A stretch of 64,000 nucleotides of DNA from Paenibacillus plantarum. GTDB taxonomy: Bacteria; Bacillota; Bacilli; Paenibacillales; NBRC-103111. The translations under genes and the position numbers were made by a program. Numbering within the stretch: position 1 is the first letter of the stretch; every line of letters starts with the position of its first letter. Of this stretch, positions 19,774-28,278 are shown in pieces. The stretch lies in contig NZ_WHNY01000067.1 of assembly GCF_013141695.1 (NCBI RefSeq), forward strand, positions 186,001 to 250,000, given 5' to 3'. The notes under the pieces are model-generated. The model did no database searches, was not told the DNA's origin, and saw only the letters and a list, made by a program, of their open reading frames with translations.

Positions 19774-20907
19774 ATGAAGGATGTTCTTGGGCTGATCAAT
19801 TTGATGAATGAACAAGATGACTTATCTACACTTACACGTAATCGATGTGTAGGTGCCGTACCTTTTGCCGGACGTTATCGGATGGTTGATTTTGCGCTTT
19901 CCAATATGAGCAATTCGGGTATTCAGAAGGTTATGCTATTGGCGAATGACAAAGCGGACTCCCTGCTTGAACATGTGGGTGACGGGCATCATTGGGGCTT
20001 AGATACGACCGCGGAAGGCGGCGTAACTGTGCTCTCTCCTAGTCATCTCGCTAAGGATATGCGTGGAGATCTATTTCATCTATACAGCCATCTTGATGTA
20101 TTGAAAAATTGCACCGAAACGTATGTGCTGCTTGCTCCTAGCAGTGTGATTTATCATATGAATTTTGAAAATATGATCGATTACCATCTGGGCAACGATG
20201 CTGATATGACGATTCTCTATAAGCATTTAACCGAGATGGATCGCCATGCGCATATTGGTCATGCCTATAGCCTGGAAATGAACGAACAGGGCAGAGTCGT
20301 CTGTGTTACGCCAACGTACCATGCGTTACCAAGCTTAAAGCCGCAAAATATCGATTTGGATACGATGGTTATCAAACGGAGCCTGCTCATTGAGCTGATT
20401 GAGCAAAGCATGATGCTTGGCAGTGAGAGATACCTGAAAGAAGTCATTTGGAGCCACTTAGCTGATATTCATGTTCAAGGCTATGCCAATCATGGATATG
20501 TGGCAATTATGGATTCGATCGATAGCTACTATGCCCATAGTATGCACCTTCTGCAACCGCATGGATGGCATGAATTTATGATTAACCATGAATCTGTCTA
20601 TACTAGGCATGAAGAAGAACTGGAAACGGCCTATCATGACCAAGCGTTGATTCGTAACTCATTTATCGCTCATGGTTGCAGTATTGAAGGCTATGTAGAA
20701 AATAGCATTTTGTTTCCAGGTGTGAAGGTGAATCGAGGCGTTAGCATCAAAAATAGTATCGTGATGCATCAGTGTGCGATCGAAGCGAATGCTTATTTAG
20801 ATCATGTAATTTTGGACAAACAAGTGGTGGTGGAACAAGGAGCTATCTTGCGCGGCGAGTTCGCCCACCCCATTGTGGCAGAAAAAAGGGTTGAGATCAG
20901 CCAATGA
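19774..20907 (+). CDS. glgD: ADP-glucose pyrophosphorylase regulatory subunit
   Basis: 377-residue GlgC paralogue. The N-terminal signature is degenerate (no GGxGxRL loop; it begins MKDVLGLINLMNEQ), while the FAGRYRMVDFALSNMSNSGI segment is kept. That matches GlgD, which usually lacks activity itself but modulates GlgC in a heteromer. The C-terminal hexapeptide beta-helix is present (YVENSILFPGVKVNRGVSI). Shine-Dalgarno GAGGAGG lies just upstream, 18 bases after the glgC stop. Confidence 0.93.
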   Translation: MKDVLGLINLMNEQDDLSTLTRNRCVGAVPFAGRYRMVDFALSNMSNSGIQKVMLLANDKADSLLEHVGDGHHWGLDTTAEGGVTVLSPSHLAKDMRGDLFHLYSHLDVLKNCTETYVLLAPSSVIYHMNFENMIDYHLGNDADMTILYKHLTEMDRHAHIGHAYSLEMNEQGRVVCVTPTYHALPSLKPQNIDLDTMVIKRSLLIELIEQSMMLGSERYLKEVIWSHLADIHVQGYANHGYVAIMDSIDSYYAHSMHLLQPHGWHEFMINHESVYTRHEEELETAYHDQALIRNSFIAHGCSIEGYVENSILFPGVKVNRGVSIKNSIVMHQCAIEANAYLDHVILDKQVVVEQGAILRGEFAHPIVAEKRVEISQ

Positions 20908-20930
20908 CAACAAGGTAGAGGAGGTCAAGT

Positions 20931-21746
20931 ATGCCTAACAGCCATTTTCGATGGGAACCTGGTAAAAAAGTGCAACTATCGAACTTAGATCCCAACGATA
21001 CGAATGCTCATCATGACAGAGAAGAAATCGAGCCGAATATGGCACGTTTAAAGGAAAGATTGCAAGAACTTCAAAATATGCTTTATGCAACAAAGCAGCG
21101 GTCTGTTCTGTTCGTCATTCAAGGCATGGATTGCAGTGGTAAAGATGGTGTCGTGAAACAGGCGCTCGGATGCTTGCATCCGCAAGGGTTCCAAGTAACG
21201 AGTTTCCGAACGCCAACCGAAGAAGAGGCATCCCATGATTTTCTATGGCGTGCGCATAAGGCGACGCCTGCCAAAGGCATGATAGGAGCTTTCGTAAGAT
21301 CCTACTATGAAGATGTACTGATCACACGTATACATCGATTAATTGACGATTCGGAAGCCAAACAACGGTTCAAGCACATCAAACATTTTGAGAAACTGCT
21401 GGAGAGCAATGGTGTGAAAATCGTAAAGATTTTCTTGCATATCTCGCAAGATTTTCAGCTAGCCAAGCTTAGAAATCGACTCAAGGATCCAACAAAGCGT
21501 TGGAAATTCGATAAGAATGACCTGGTTGAACGTGAATCATGGGACGAATATCAAGCTGCTTATGAGGATGTGATCAAACAGTGCAGTTCGGAGTCAGCAC
21601 CTTGGTATATTGTTCCTGCCAACCATCGCTGGTATCGGGATTGGGCAGTTCTACAAATTGCGGTGGCAGCGTTAGAAAGCATGGATTTAACGTATCCGGA
21701 ATCAGACAAGGAGTTTGATGATAAGCTGCTTGCCACATTGGAGTAA
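20931..21746 (+). CDS. ppk2: Polyphosphate kinase 2 family protein (polyP:nucleotide phosphotransferase)
   Basis: 271 residues with a P-loop GMDCSGKDG (~residues 65-73), the region around VRSYYEDVLITRIH that corresponds to the Walker B/NRSHYEDVL segment, and a lid-like KDPTKRWKF motif. The family transfers phosphate between polyphosphate and nucleotides in the cytoplasm. Here the usual NRS reads VRS, a divergence that could affect activity. The ribosome site AGAGGAGG precedes the start and the gene lies 23 bases after glgD, so it belongs to the glycogen operon. Whether it makes ATP for ADP-glucose synthesis is inference. Confidence 0.88.
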   Translation: MPNSHFRWEPGKKVQLSNLDPNDTNAHHDREEIEPNMARLKERLQELQNMLYATKQRSVLFVIQGMDCSGKDGVVKQALGCLHPQGFQVTSFRTPTEEEASHDFLWRAHKATPAKGMIGAFVRSYYEDVLITRIHRLIDDSEAKQRFKHIKHFEKLLESNGVKIVKIFLHISQDFQLAKLRNRLKDPTKRWKFDKNDLVERESWDEYQAAYEDVIKQCSSESAPWYIVPANHRWYRDWAVLQIAVAALESMDLTYPESDKEFDDKLLATLE

Positions 21747-21775
21747 GATTGGCAGAAGGAAGAAGGGACAAGAAA

Positions 21776-22306
21776 ATGGGGAAAGACATGGAAGGGGCTC
21801 AAGTAGAAAGTGAATTCTCACCGGAGAAGTTGTTTCATGAGTTAGATAATGATCCTAACTTTAAACTGGACAATGACCAATTAGAACGCATTGCCGCTAT
21901 AGTAAATGCGTATAAAGGGAACATTAAGTCCCATTTAATTGAGCAGCAGGAGAAGAAAACTTCTTGGGCTGATCGGCTTGCTGATGACATTGCAACATTC
22001 GGGGGAAGTTGGGCGTTTATTCTGCTTTTCAGCTTGTTCTTAGTCATTTGGATGACGATTAATTGCTTGAGCTTCGCCTTCGATAAACCCCCGTTCATCC
22101 TGCTTAATCTTATTCTCTCTTGTATTTCAGCCTTCCAAGCTCCAGTCATTCTCATGAGTCAGAATCGACAAGCTTCCAAAGATAAGCAGGAGGCGATCCT
22201 TGACTTCGCCATTAATTATCATGCGGAGCAGGAAAATATGGAGCTCAAGGCCCTGCTGGAAAAGCTGGATCAAAGGCTTGAAAGAATCGAGCAACAAGGG
22301 CGGTAA
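21776..22306 (+). CDS. DUF1003 family membrane protein
   Basis: 176 residues from ATG 21776, chosen because GGAAGAAGGGA at 21757-21767 gives ~8-base spacing; a TTG at 21749 would sit upstream of that site. It has a soluble N-terminus, WADRLADDIATFGGSW, two TM segments (~78-96 and ~105-125 with the intervening FDKPPFILLNLILS loop) and a C-terminal coiled-coil helix (ELKALLEKLDQRLERIEQQ). This is the DUF1003 pattern; its function is not established. Last gene of the glg operon, before a terminator. Confidence 0.85.
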   Translation: MGKDMEGAQVESEFSPEKLFHELDNDPNFKLDNDQLERIAAIVNAYKGNIKSHLIEQQEKKTSWADRLADDIATFGGSWAFILLFSLFLVIWMTINCLSFAFDKPPFILLNLILSCISAFQAPVILMSQNRQASKDKQEAILDFAINYHAEQENMELKALLEKLDQRLERIEQQGR

Positions 22307-22343
22307 TTGGTGTCTTGTAACACGAATACATAAGTAGAGAAGA

Positions 22344-22370
22344 AGAGGCTCCTTCATGGTGCCTCTTTTT
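22344..22370 (+). terminator. Terminator of the glycogen/PPK2 operon
   Basis: AGAGGC...GCCTCT stem with an internal mismatch, followed by TTTTT. Confidence 0.7.
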
Positions 22371-22412
22371 GCCATTTATAAGGAATAATCCCGATTAAAG
22401 TCATCACCACCA

Positions 22413-22500
22413 ACGATTCGTTGTTATCAGAACTAACATAAAACTGAGAACTATACATTTTAGTAATGAAGGATTAGAGTATCCCATATCAGCGGATTAG
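22413..22500 (+). promoter_or_regulatory. Conserved promoter region, copy A (upstream of FAD oxidoreductase)
   Basis: This aligns without gaps to 27252-27339. Shared elements are ACGnTnCGTTnTTnTCnGAACT, then AAACTRAGAACTATACA (16 of 17 identical) and, 29 bases later, TATCARCGGAT. TATACA (22452-22457) could be the -10 of a promoter with a poor -35, as expected for an activator-dependent promoter. Repeated AACT half-sites (GAACT, AAACT, GAACT) are candidate AraC-type half-sites. Confidence 0.65.
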
Positions 22501-22555
22501 CTTTTGAAGAATGCTGTGGGTTTTATGAGTAAAAAGAGTAATAGGAGGGAAAAGG

Positions 22556-24835
22556 TTGCAACATATACATGATTCTTTTGATGTGATCGTATGCGGCGGT
22601 GGATTAGCTGGTATTTGTGCTGCAATTGCAGCAGCAAGGCAAGGTGCACGTACCTGCATTGTGCAGGATCGTCCTGTATTTGGAGGAAACAGTTCTTCTG
22701 AAATTCGCGTATTTCCACAGGGAGCGGCGAATTACAATGCTTATGCACGAGAGACAGGAATTATTGCGGAATTGTTGATTGAAGAACGTGTGGTGAATCA
22801 TGAGCCCAATAGCGAAAATGGCAGAACAAATAGTGTCTGGGATCTGATACTTTATGACAAAATTATAAGTACCCCCCATCTATCTCATTATTTAAATACG
22901 TCCGTGTATGCATTGGAAATGGGTGATGCCAAGGAGATCAAGGCAATTCACGCAAGAGTTGGAAACGCTGAGACGGAACTTACCCTACATGCGAATGTAT
23001 TTATTGACTGTACAGGGGATGGTATTTTGGCTGAATTATCTGGTTGTGAGTGGCGAATGGGTACAGAAGGACAAGCGGAATTCGGTGAGCACCATGCGCC
23101 CCCAACGGCAAGTTCTGAAGTAATGGGAAGCTCGATTCATTTTCGTGCGAAGGATATGGGGAAGCCTGTACCGTTTCAAGCGCCTGCCTGGGCATATCAC
23201 TATGATAACCCAGATGTATTCTATAAGGGGGGGCGCGTTCCGTATGATCCGGAGGGAGGGTTTTGGTGGATTGAACTAGGTGTACCTTGGAATACGATCA
23301 CTGGAAACGAAATCATTCGGCATGAGTTAACGCGGCATGTGCTTGGCATATGGGATTTTATGAAGAATAAGGATCCTAATTTGATGGACAAAACGAAGCA
23401 TTATGCGCTTGATTGGATTGGGCAAGTTCCAGGTAAGCGGGAAAGCAGACGGATCATGGGGCAGTATGTTTTAACGGAAAAAGATTTAGTAGGTCAGACT
23501 GTCTTCGAGGACGAAGTCGCCTTTGGCGGCTGGTACATTGACCTGCATAAGTCAGGCGGCCTGCTTGCCGAGTATAGTGAACAATCCGTCGCAGAGGGTG
23601 AGAATTCGGATTATATGAAGAAAAGCTACATCGCGCCTTACGGGATACCGCTGCGAAGTCTGGTTGCTAAGGATGTAACTAACTTAATGATGGCAGGGCG
23701 AAATATAAGTGCATCGCACGTGGCATTAGGCAGCAGTCGTGTCATGGGGACGACTGCACTGCTCGGGCAAGCGGCGGGGACGGCTGCTGCTGTTGCGCTT
23801 AGCCGAGGGGAGAGCGTGTCGGGCTTGTCGGTAAGTACAATCACGGCAATTAAACAAAGGCTTCTAAGAGATGATTGCTTCTTACTGCATGAATCGAATG
23901 AGGATCCGTTAGATTTGGCGAGAATGGCAATTGCTACGGCTAGTAGTGAAGCCAAATTGGGTCGCGTGGAGCCGAAGATGACGTTGAATGAAGTTCAGGG
24001 GCTAAATGAGAGTGAGCTCCTAAATGAGAAGCGTGGTCAGTGGATTGCCATGAGCACAGAGCAAGTAGATGCTCTTTCTATTTGCTTAAGCAATCTTACA
24101 GAGCAGATACAGTGGGTGGAAGCTTCCGTTGTTGCTGCCCGTCATATCTGGGATTACAAAACGGATATCGAGCCCAAGCTGGCTCAAACCACGCTCGCAG
24201 TCCCCCCTGGTCAATGCCAATGGATACGCTGGGAATTAAATGTGCAGGTGGAGCGTGAACCTGATCAGTCTACATGCTATATCCGCTTAGACATCGGTCC
24301 TCATGCTCAGCTCTACTGGCATAAGGCTGCAAGTATTATACCAGGTATGGTTGCCGCAGCGGATATGGGCAATGGGCTCATGAGAAGGTATGAAAACGGT
24401 GAATCGTTGGCTTTCCATATCGAACCTGAGCAATGCAGCTATCCAGTTAAGAACGTACGAAGCGGCGTGACACGACCTTATAGGAGAACGAATCTTTGGC
24501 GGTCAGCCCCGTCGGAAGCGATGCCACAGTGGGCTCAGTTAAATTGGCGCGAGGAGCAAGTTGTTTCGCAGGTAGAAGTAACCTTCGCAGGAAATTTGCT
24601 GCGTGATTATCGCTTTTACGCGCCGCTTAGCCAAGACCCGCAATGTGTGAAAGCGTATGAGCTTCAAGCATGGATGGCGGATGAATGGATTACGTTGGAG
24701 CGAGTAAACAACAATTATCAGCGGAAACGAATTCATCGTCTCGCTCAAGCCGTTCGAACGACACAAGTACGAATCGTTATTACGGAGACCAATGGTGATC
24801 CTAGTGCCGCCATATATGAAATTAGGGTATATTAA
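22556..24835 (+). CDS. FAD-dependent oxidoreductase with C-terminal beta domain
   Basis: 759 residues from TTG 22556, with AGGAGGG 6 bases upstream. The N-terminus is a Rossmann FAD-binding fold (DVIVCGGGLAGICAAIAAAR) followed by GGNSSSEIR and a second conserved stretch (FIDCTGDG), as in the FAD_oxidored family (PF12831). The typical flavin-proximal C-terminal motif is NLMMAGRNISASHVALGSSR. The last ~250 residues are beta-rich and resemble a galactose-binding-like domain (WDYKTDIEPK...). No signal peptide, so cytoplasmic. It shares a promoter motif with the ABC importer operon at 27379. The substrate is unknown; oxidation of a sugar or glycoside is inferred from context. Confidence 0.8.
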   Translation: MQHIHDSFDVIVCGGGLAGICAAIAAARQGARTCIVQDRPVFGGNSSSEIRVFPQGAANYNAYARETGIIAELLIEERVVNHEPNSENGRTNSVWDLILYDKIISTPHLSHYLNTSVYALEMGDAKEIKAIHARVGNAETELTLHANVFIDCTGDGILAELSGCEWRMGTEGQAEFGEHHAPPTASSEVMGSSIHFRAKDMGKPVPFQAPAWAYHYDNPDVFYKGGRVPYDPEGGFWWIELGVPWNTITGNEIIRHELTRHVLGIWDFMKNKDPNLMDKTKHYALDWIGQVPGKRESRRIMGQYVLTEKDLVGQTVFEDEVAFGGWYIDLHKSGGLLAEYSEQSVAEGENSDYMKKSYIAPYGIPLRSLVAKDVTNLMMAGRNISASHVALGSSRVMGTTALLGQAAGTAAAVALSRGESVSGLSVSTITAIKQRLLRDDCFLLHESNEDPLDLARMAIATASSEAKLGRVEPKMTLNEVQGLNESELLNEKRGQWIAMSTEQVDALSICLSNLTEQIQWVEASVVAARHIWDYKTDIEPKLAQTTLAVPPGQCQWIRWELNVQVEREPDQSTCYIRLDIGPHAQLYWHKAASIIPGMVAAADMGNGLMRRYENGESLAFHIEPEQCSYPVKNVRSGVTRPYRRTNLWRSAPSEAMPQWAQLNWREEQVVSQVEVTFAGNLLRDYRFYAPLSQDPQCVKAYELQAWMADEWITLERVNNNYQRKRIHRLAQAVRTTQVRIVITETNGDPSAAIYEIRVY

Positions 24836-24884
24836 AAAAAGTGGAAGGCGTCCTGTTAGCAGCAGGATTCCTTCCACTTTTTAT
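24834..24884. terminator. Bidirectional terminator between convergent genes
   Basis: AAAAAGTGGAAGG / CCTTCCACTTTTT stem with A-tract and T-tract on opposite sides. It serves both the FAD oxidoreductase and the convergent AraC-type regulator, whose stop codon lies in its right arm. Confidence 0.9.
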
Positions 24885-27121
24885 ATCTGCGCATGCTCCT
24901 CACGATACTGATTCGGCGTCATACCCGTAGCCTTCTTAAAAGCAGTGAAAAAATGGCTCTTCGACTGGAAGCCTGACTGTGATGAGATTTCAGCAATCGA
25001 CCACTTCGTTTTGAGCAGCAGTTCTTTCACTTTCTCGATGCGTCGTTCTAGGATGAAATCGGAAATTGAGATATCATTTTGCTCTTTAAATATGACCCGA
25101 AGATAATTGACGGAAAAATTAACATGATTGGCGATATCATCAATGGTCAGCATGGCATCGTGAAGATGGTTGGAAATGTATTCGGCAATTTCAGGGAAAA
25201 TGTCTTCTTTCTGCGTGCGTCGAGTGGACATTTGTTCGATTAGATTCATCAGCGTTTCCTCGACCCACAAATGGACTTCCTTCAAATTGTTATATTGATC
25301 CAACTGGTTACGTATGCCGACCATACCCCCTGGTGTATTTAATTGTTTAAATGACTTTTGTAATACATACAGGAGTTGGATGAGCTGAAGTTTGCTTTCG
25401 TCAGCGGGTAAGTCTTGCAGCTGATTGAACAAATGCTGAAGTTGTCGCTGTAAGGCATCGGTATCGCGTATACGAATCGACTGAATAAAGGCGGTTATTT
25501 GCTCGGTATCCAACCCGTCGAACTGGCCATCTATGTATGTTTCCTTTCTATCTTGCGGTGAATAGATGGCGCTTTCTCCAGTGATAAAGGAGATTTCGGT
25601 TAACTCATACGTCGTTTGATAGATATGATGAATATTCTCCGTTGGCGCAATTGCGTCACTAAGACCGATAGAGACAGAGACTTTAATCCATTGCAGGACG
25701 TGATGCTTCGCATCTTCCAGCATGGCTAGGAGTTCGGGTTCGCTCAGCTTTTGCGTATCAGAAACGGAGAGCACAATAACGATATGATCGCTCCCGAGAT
25801 CAGATGTTTCTGCTTTTAATCCGTAGGTTCGAATGACTTCTTCAACGACATTCTGAATAGCAAATTTCATTAATTTCCGAGATTGAAAATTGTAAGTTTG
25901 ACAGAAGGGGATATAATCCTCAATCCGACATACAGCTAAACGAACCGGCTTATCTAGACTAATTGCCAGCTTCTTTTGCAGGTCTTCCCGTAAGGAGGGA
26001 CCTACCGAACCGCTTAAAATCCACTGCCTCAGAAGCTCATCTTTGACAATAGAATCACTGTTTTTAAGCGAGCGATTTTGTTCCTCAATACGATGAACTA
26101 ACGTATCAATCCCTAATTTAAATTCCGTATGGATAGAGGAAATAGACAGTTCATTCTCTGGCAGGTTCACACCTGTCGTGTAAATACGAATTTTACCCAG
26201 AAGTTCCGTTAAAGGTTTGTAATTTTTTTTGGACAGGAAATAAAGAATAACTAATAAGAAGACGATCATAAGGAAAAAAGAGCCTAATACTTTAAAATTC
26301 AGCACCAGCAGTTTGTTTTTCCAGATACCTTGCGGGGATAGCAGGAATAATTGCCAGCCCTCATCCGAAAAAGTAATGGATTGAACGCCCCAATCTTGCC
26401 CATTGGACCTCCACTGATTTCCCGCATGTATGATGTCACCAGCGTTAGATGGATTGACATCCCCCATAAGCAAGTTATGGTCTTTATCGACCACGAGCCA
26501 CTTTCCTTCAAACTCATTATTGCTTAGAAGAAGATCCTCGGCGAGGAAAGTCTTATCTAAAACGATCATAAGGCGGCCATTGGGCGTTTGGTCGATGCCA
26601 CCATTAGGAAGAGATAAAGTCAACTCCGTCTGCCCCATGAAGGTCACTTTAGAGAAATTAAGTGGTTGCATCGTTTGATTAACAACTTGCTGAAGCATAA
26701 CCTGATCGGGAAAATCAGTGAAAGGTACCGGTCCGTTTTTTGCCGAGAAGACTTCACGGGTAGAGAGGTTGAACAGGTACACATCCTGAATGAGCCTCTC
26801 CGTACTTAGGAATTCACCAATCTTTAAATCAACGAGATGATTCAAATAAGAATCCTTCGAGGTTGCCGTGAGCCAATAGCCAATATTCCGATCCTGGTAG
26901 AGCTGAATACTGCTTACTTTTAACTTTCGCAGCGTGATCTCCATCGTGCTCTTAAAATGATTAAGCTTAACAGCCGTACTTCCGTTCACTTCATTTATCG
27001 CATATTTCGAAATTTGATTGGAGAGGAAAAGCGAGTAAAGCAGAGCCATACCGACAAATACCAACCCTATGATAAAGAAAATACGCATGTACAATTCTTT
27101 GAAATGAATACGTCTTAGCAT
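24881..27121 (-). CDS. Membrane-bound AraC-type regulator with extracellular sensor (YesS-like architecture)
   Basis: 746 residues. One TM (~12-32), an extracellular cache-like region (~35-275), a second TM (~283-305), a cytoplasmic middle part (~340-640) and a C-terminal AraC/XylS double helix-turn-helix (~645-746, ending KKATGMTPNQYREEH). The arrangement and length resemble B. subtilis YesS, a one-component regulator of rhamnogalacturonan use. It sits between an FAD oxidoreductase gene and an ABC importer operon that share a conserved upstream sequence, so it is the prime candidate to bind that sequence. The start ATG follows a GGGGGC Shine-Dalgarno on the minus strand. Confidence 0.88.
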   Translation of the reverse strand: MLRRIHFKELYMRIFFIIGLVFVGMALLYSLFLSNQISKYAINEVNGSTAVKLNHFKSTMEITLRKLKVSSIQLYQDRNIGYWLTATSKDSYLNHLVDLKIGEFLSTERLIQDVYLFNLSTREVFSAKNGPVPFTDFPDQVMLQQVVNQTMQPLNFSKVTFMGQTELTLSLPNGGIDQTPNGRLMIVLDKTFLAEDLLLSNNEFEGKWLVVDKDHNLLMGDVNPSNAGDIIHAGNQWRSNGQDWGVQSITFSDEGWQLFLLSPQGIWKNKLLVLNFKVLGSFFLMIVFLLVILYFLSKKNYKPLTELLGKIRIYTTGVNLPENELSISSIHTEFKLGIDTLVHRIEEQNRSLKNSDSIVKDELLRQWILSGSVGPSLREDLQKKLAISLDKPVRLAVCRIEDYIPFCQTYNFQSRKLMKFAIQNVVEEVIRTYGLKAETSDLGSDHIVIVLSVSDTQKLSEPELLAMLEDAKHHVLQWIKVSVSIGLSDAIAPTENIHHIYQTTYELTEISFITGESAIYSPQDRKETYIDGQFDGLDTEQITAFIQSIRIRDTDALQRQLQHLFNQLQDLPADESKLQLIQLLYVLQKSFKQLNTPGGMVGIRNQLDQYNNLKEVHLWVEETLMNLIEQMSTRRTQKEDIFPEIAEYISNHLHDAMLTIDDIANHVNFSVNYLRVIFKEQNDISISDFILERRIEKVKELLLKTKWSIAEISSQSGFQSKSHFFTAFKKATGMTPNQYREEHAQI

Positions 27122-27251
27122 TGCTGACAGCCCCCATACAAGTCTTCTGATATCTTGCGCGCTAGTTCCATTGTCTCAGCAGTCCTATCAGAAAGCAATC
27201 ATCTAGGCGGGTTTCATGAGATTGAAAACCTAGTGTGAAAAGGAGAACTTG

Positions 27252-27339
27252 ACGTTACGTTATTCTCCGAACTGTCTTCAAACTAAGAACTATACAACTT
27301 CTAACGGAGAGCATAAAGTAAGGCGTATCAACGGATCCG
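27252..27339 (+). promoter_or_regulatory. Conserved promoter region, copy B (upstream of ABC importer operon)
   Basis: Gap-free partner of 22413-22500. It contains GACGTTACGTTATTCTCCG, then AAACTAAGAACTATACA (27280-27296) and TATCAACGGAT (27326-27336). The TATACA at 27291-27296 is a candidate -10. It lies 83 bases before the permease start and in the divergent region facing the AraC-type regulator. Confidence 0.65.
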
Positions 27340-27378
27340 AAGCATGCAAGCAAGATTAAGCGAAGAAAGGTGAGTCCC

Positions 27379-28278
27379 ATGTACAAGCGAATCATACTTC
27401 ATAAAGTACACTACTTCATGTTGCTGCCAGGCCTTATGTATTATTTTATTTTCAAATATGTACCGATGGGAGGCGCCATTATTGCGTTTAAAGATTTCAA
27501 TATATCCGGTGGGATTTGGAACAGTCCCTGGGCAAATCCCTGGTATAAGCATTTTAAATATTTCTATGATTCACCGTACTTTACGCAAATTATGGTCAAT
27601 ACGATGCTCATTAGTGTATATAAGCTCTTCTGGCTTGTACCGCCTGCCATTATTTTAGCCATTCTATTATCGGAGATCCGATGGAAGGCTTTCAGAAACG
27701 TCATTCAATCCATTATGTACATGCCGCATTTTATTTCGTGGGTCATTATTTTCGGGATCTCTTTGGCCTTATTCTCGGAAGCAGATGGACTTATGAATAT
27801 GATTTTGAAAAATTCCGGAATGAAGACGATTCCCTTTCTTACATCCAATGAGTGGATTCGATCCCTAATCGTTGGGACGGATATTTGGCAAAATCTAGGG
27901 TGGGGTACCATTGTTTACTTGGCAGCCATCGCTGGCATTGACTCAACCTTATATGAAGCAGCAAGGGTAGATGGCGCAGGACGGATTCGGATGATCTGGC
28001 ACATCACGTTACCTGGTATCCGCAATGTCATTATTCTAATGTTAATCCTTCGTCTCGGAACCATTTTGGATGCCGGATTCGAACAAATCTACGTGATGTA
28101 CAACATTCAGGTGTATGAAAAAGTCGATATTATCGATACCTGGGTATTCCGCACAGGCTTAGAGCAGTTCAATTTTAGTTTAGGTGCAGCCGTAGGACTT
28201 TATAAATCAGTCATTGCACTGGTCTTAGTCCTTGGTGCAAACACGTTAGCCAAGCGAGCAGGTGGAAGCATATGGTGA
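27379..28278 (+). CDS. Carbohydrate ABC importer permease (LplB/YtcP type, first subunit)
   Basis: 299 residues from ATG 27379; GAAAGGTGAG 5 bases upstream favours it over GTG 27370. Six or so TM helices and the EAA loop EAARVDGAGRIRMIWHITLP, where an ATPase docks. It belongs to the PF00528 group that imports oligosaccharides, typically pectin-derived ones. No ATPase gene is near; such importers usually share an MsmX-like ATPase encoded elsewhere. It overlaps the next permease gene by 7 bases. Confidence 0.9.
   Translation: MYKRIILHKVHYFMLLPGLMYYFIFKYVPMGGAIIAFKDFNISGGIWNSPWANPWYKHFKYFYDSPYFTQIMVNTMLISVYKLFWLVPPAIILAILLSEIRWKAFRNVIQSIMYMPHFISWVIIFGISLALFSEADGLMNMILKNSGMKTIPFLTSNEWIRSLIVGTDIWQNLGWGTIVYLAAIAGIDSTLYEAARVDGAGRIRMIWHITLPGIRNVIILMLILRLGTILDAGFEQIYVMYNIQVYEKVDIIDTWVFRTGLEQFNFSLGAAVGLYKSVIALVLVLGANTLAKRAGGSIW

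Noticed and set aside
27203..27233. Inverted repeat CTAGG...CCTAG in the divergent region
   Set aside because: The stem is interrupted and the T-tail is absent; not strong enough to call an operator or terminator.
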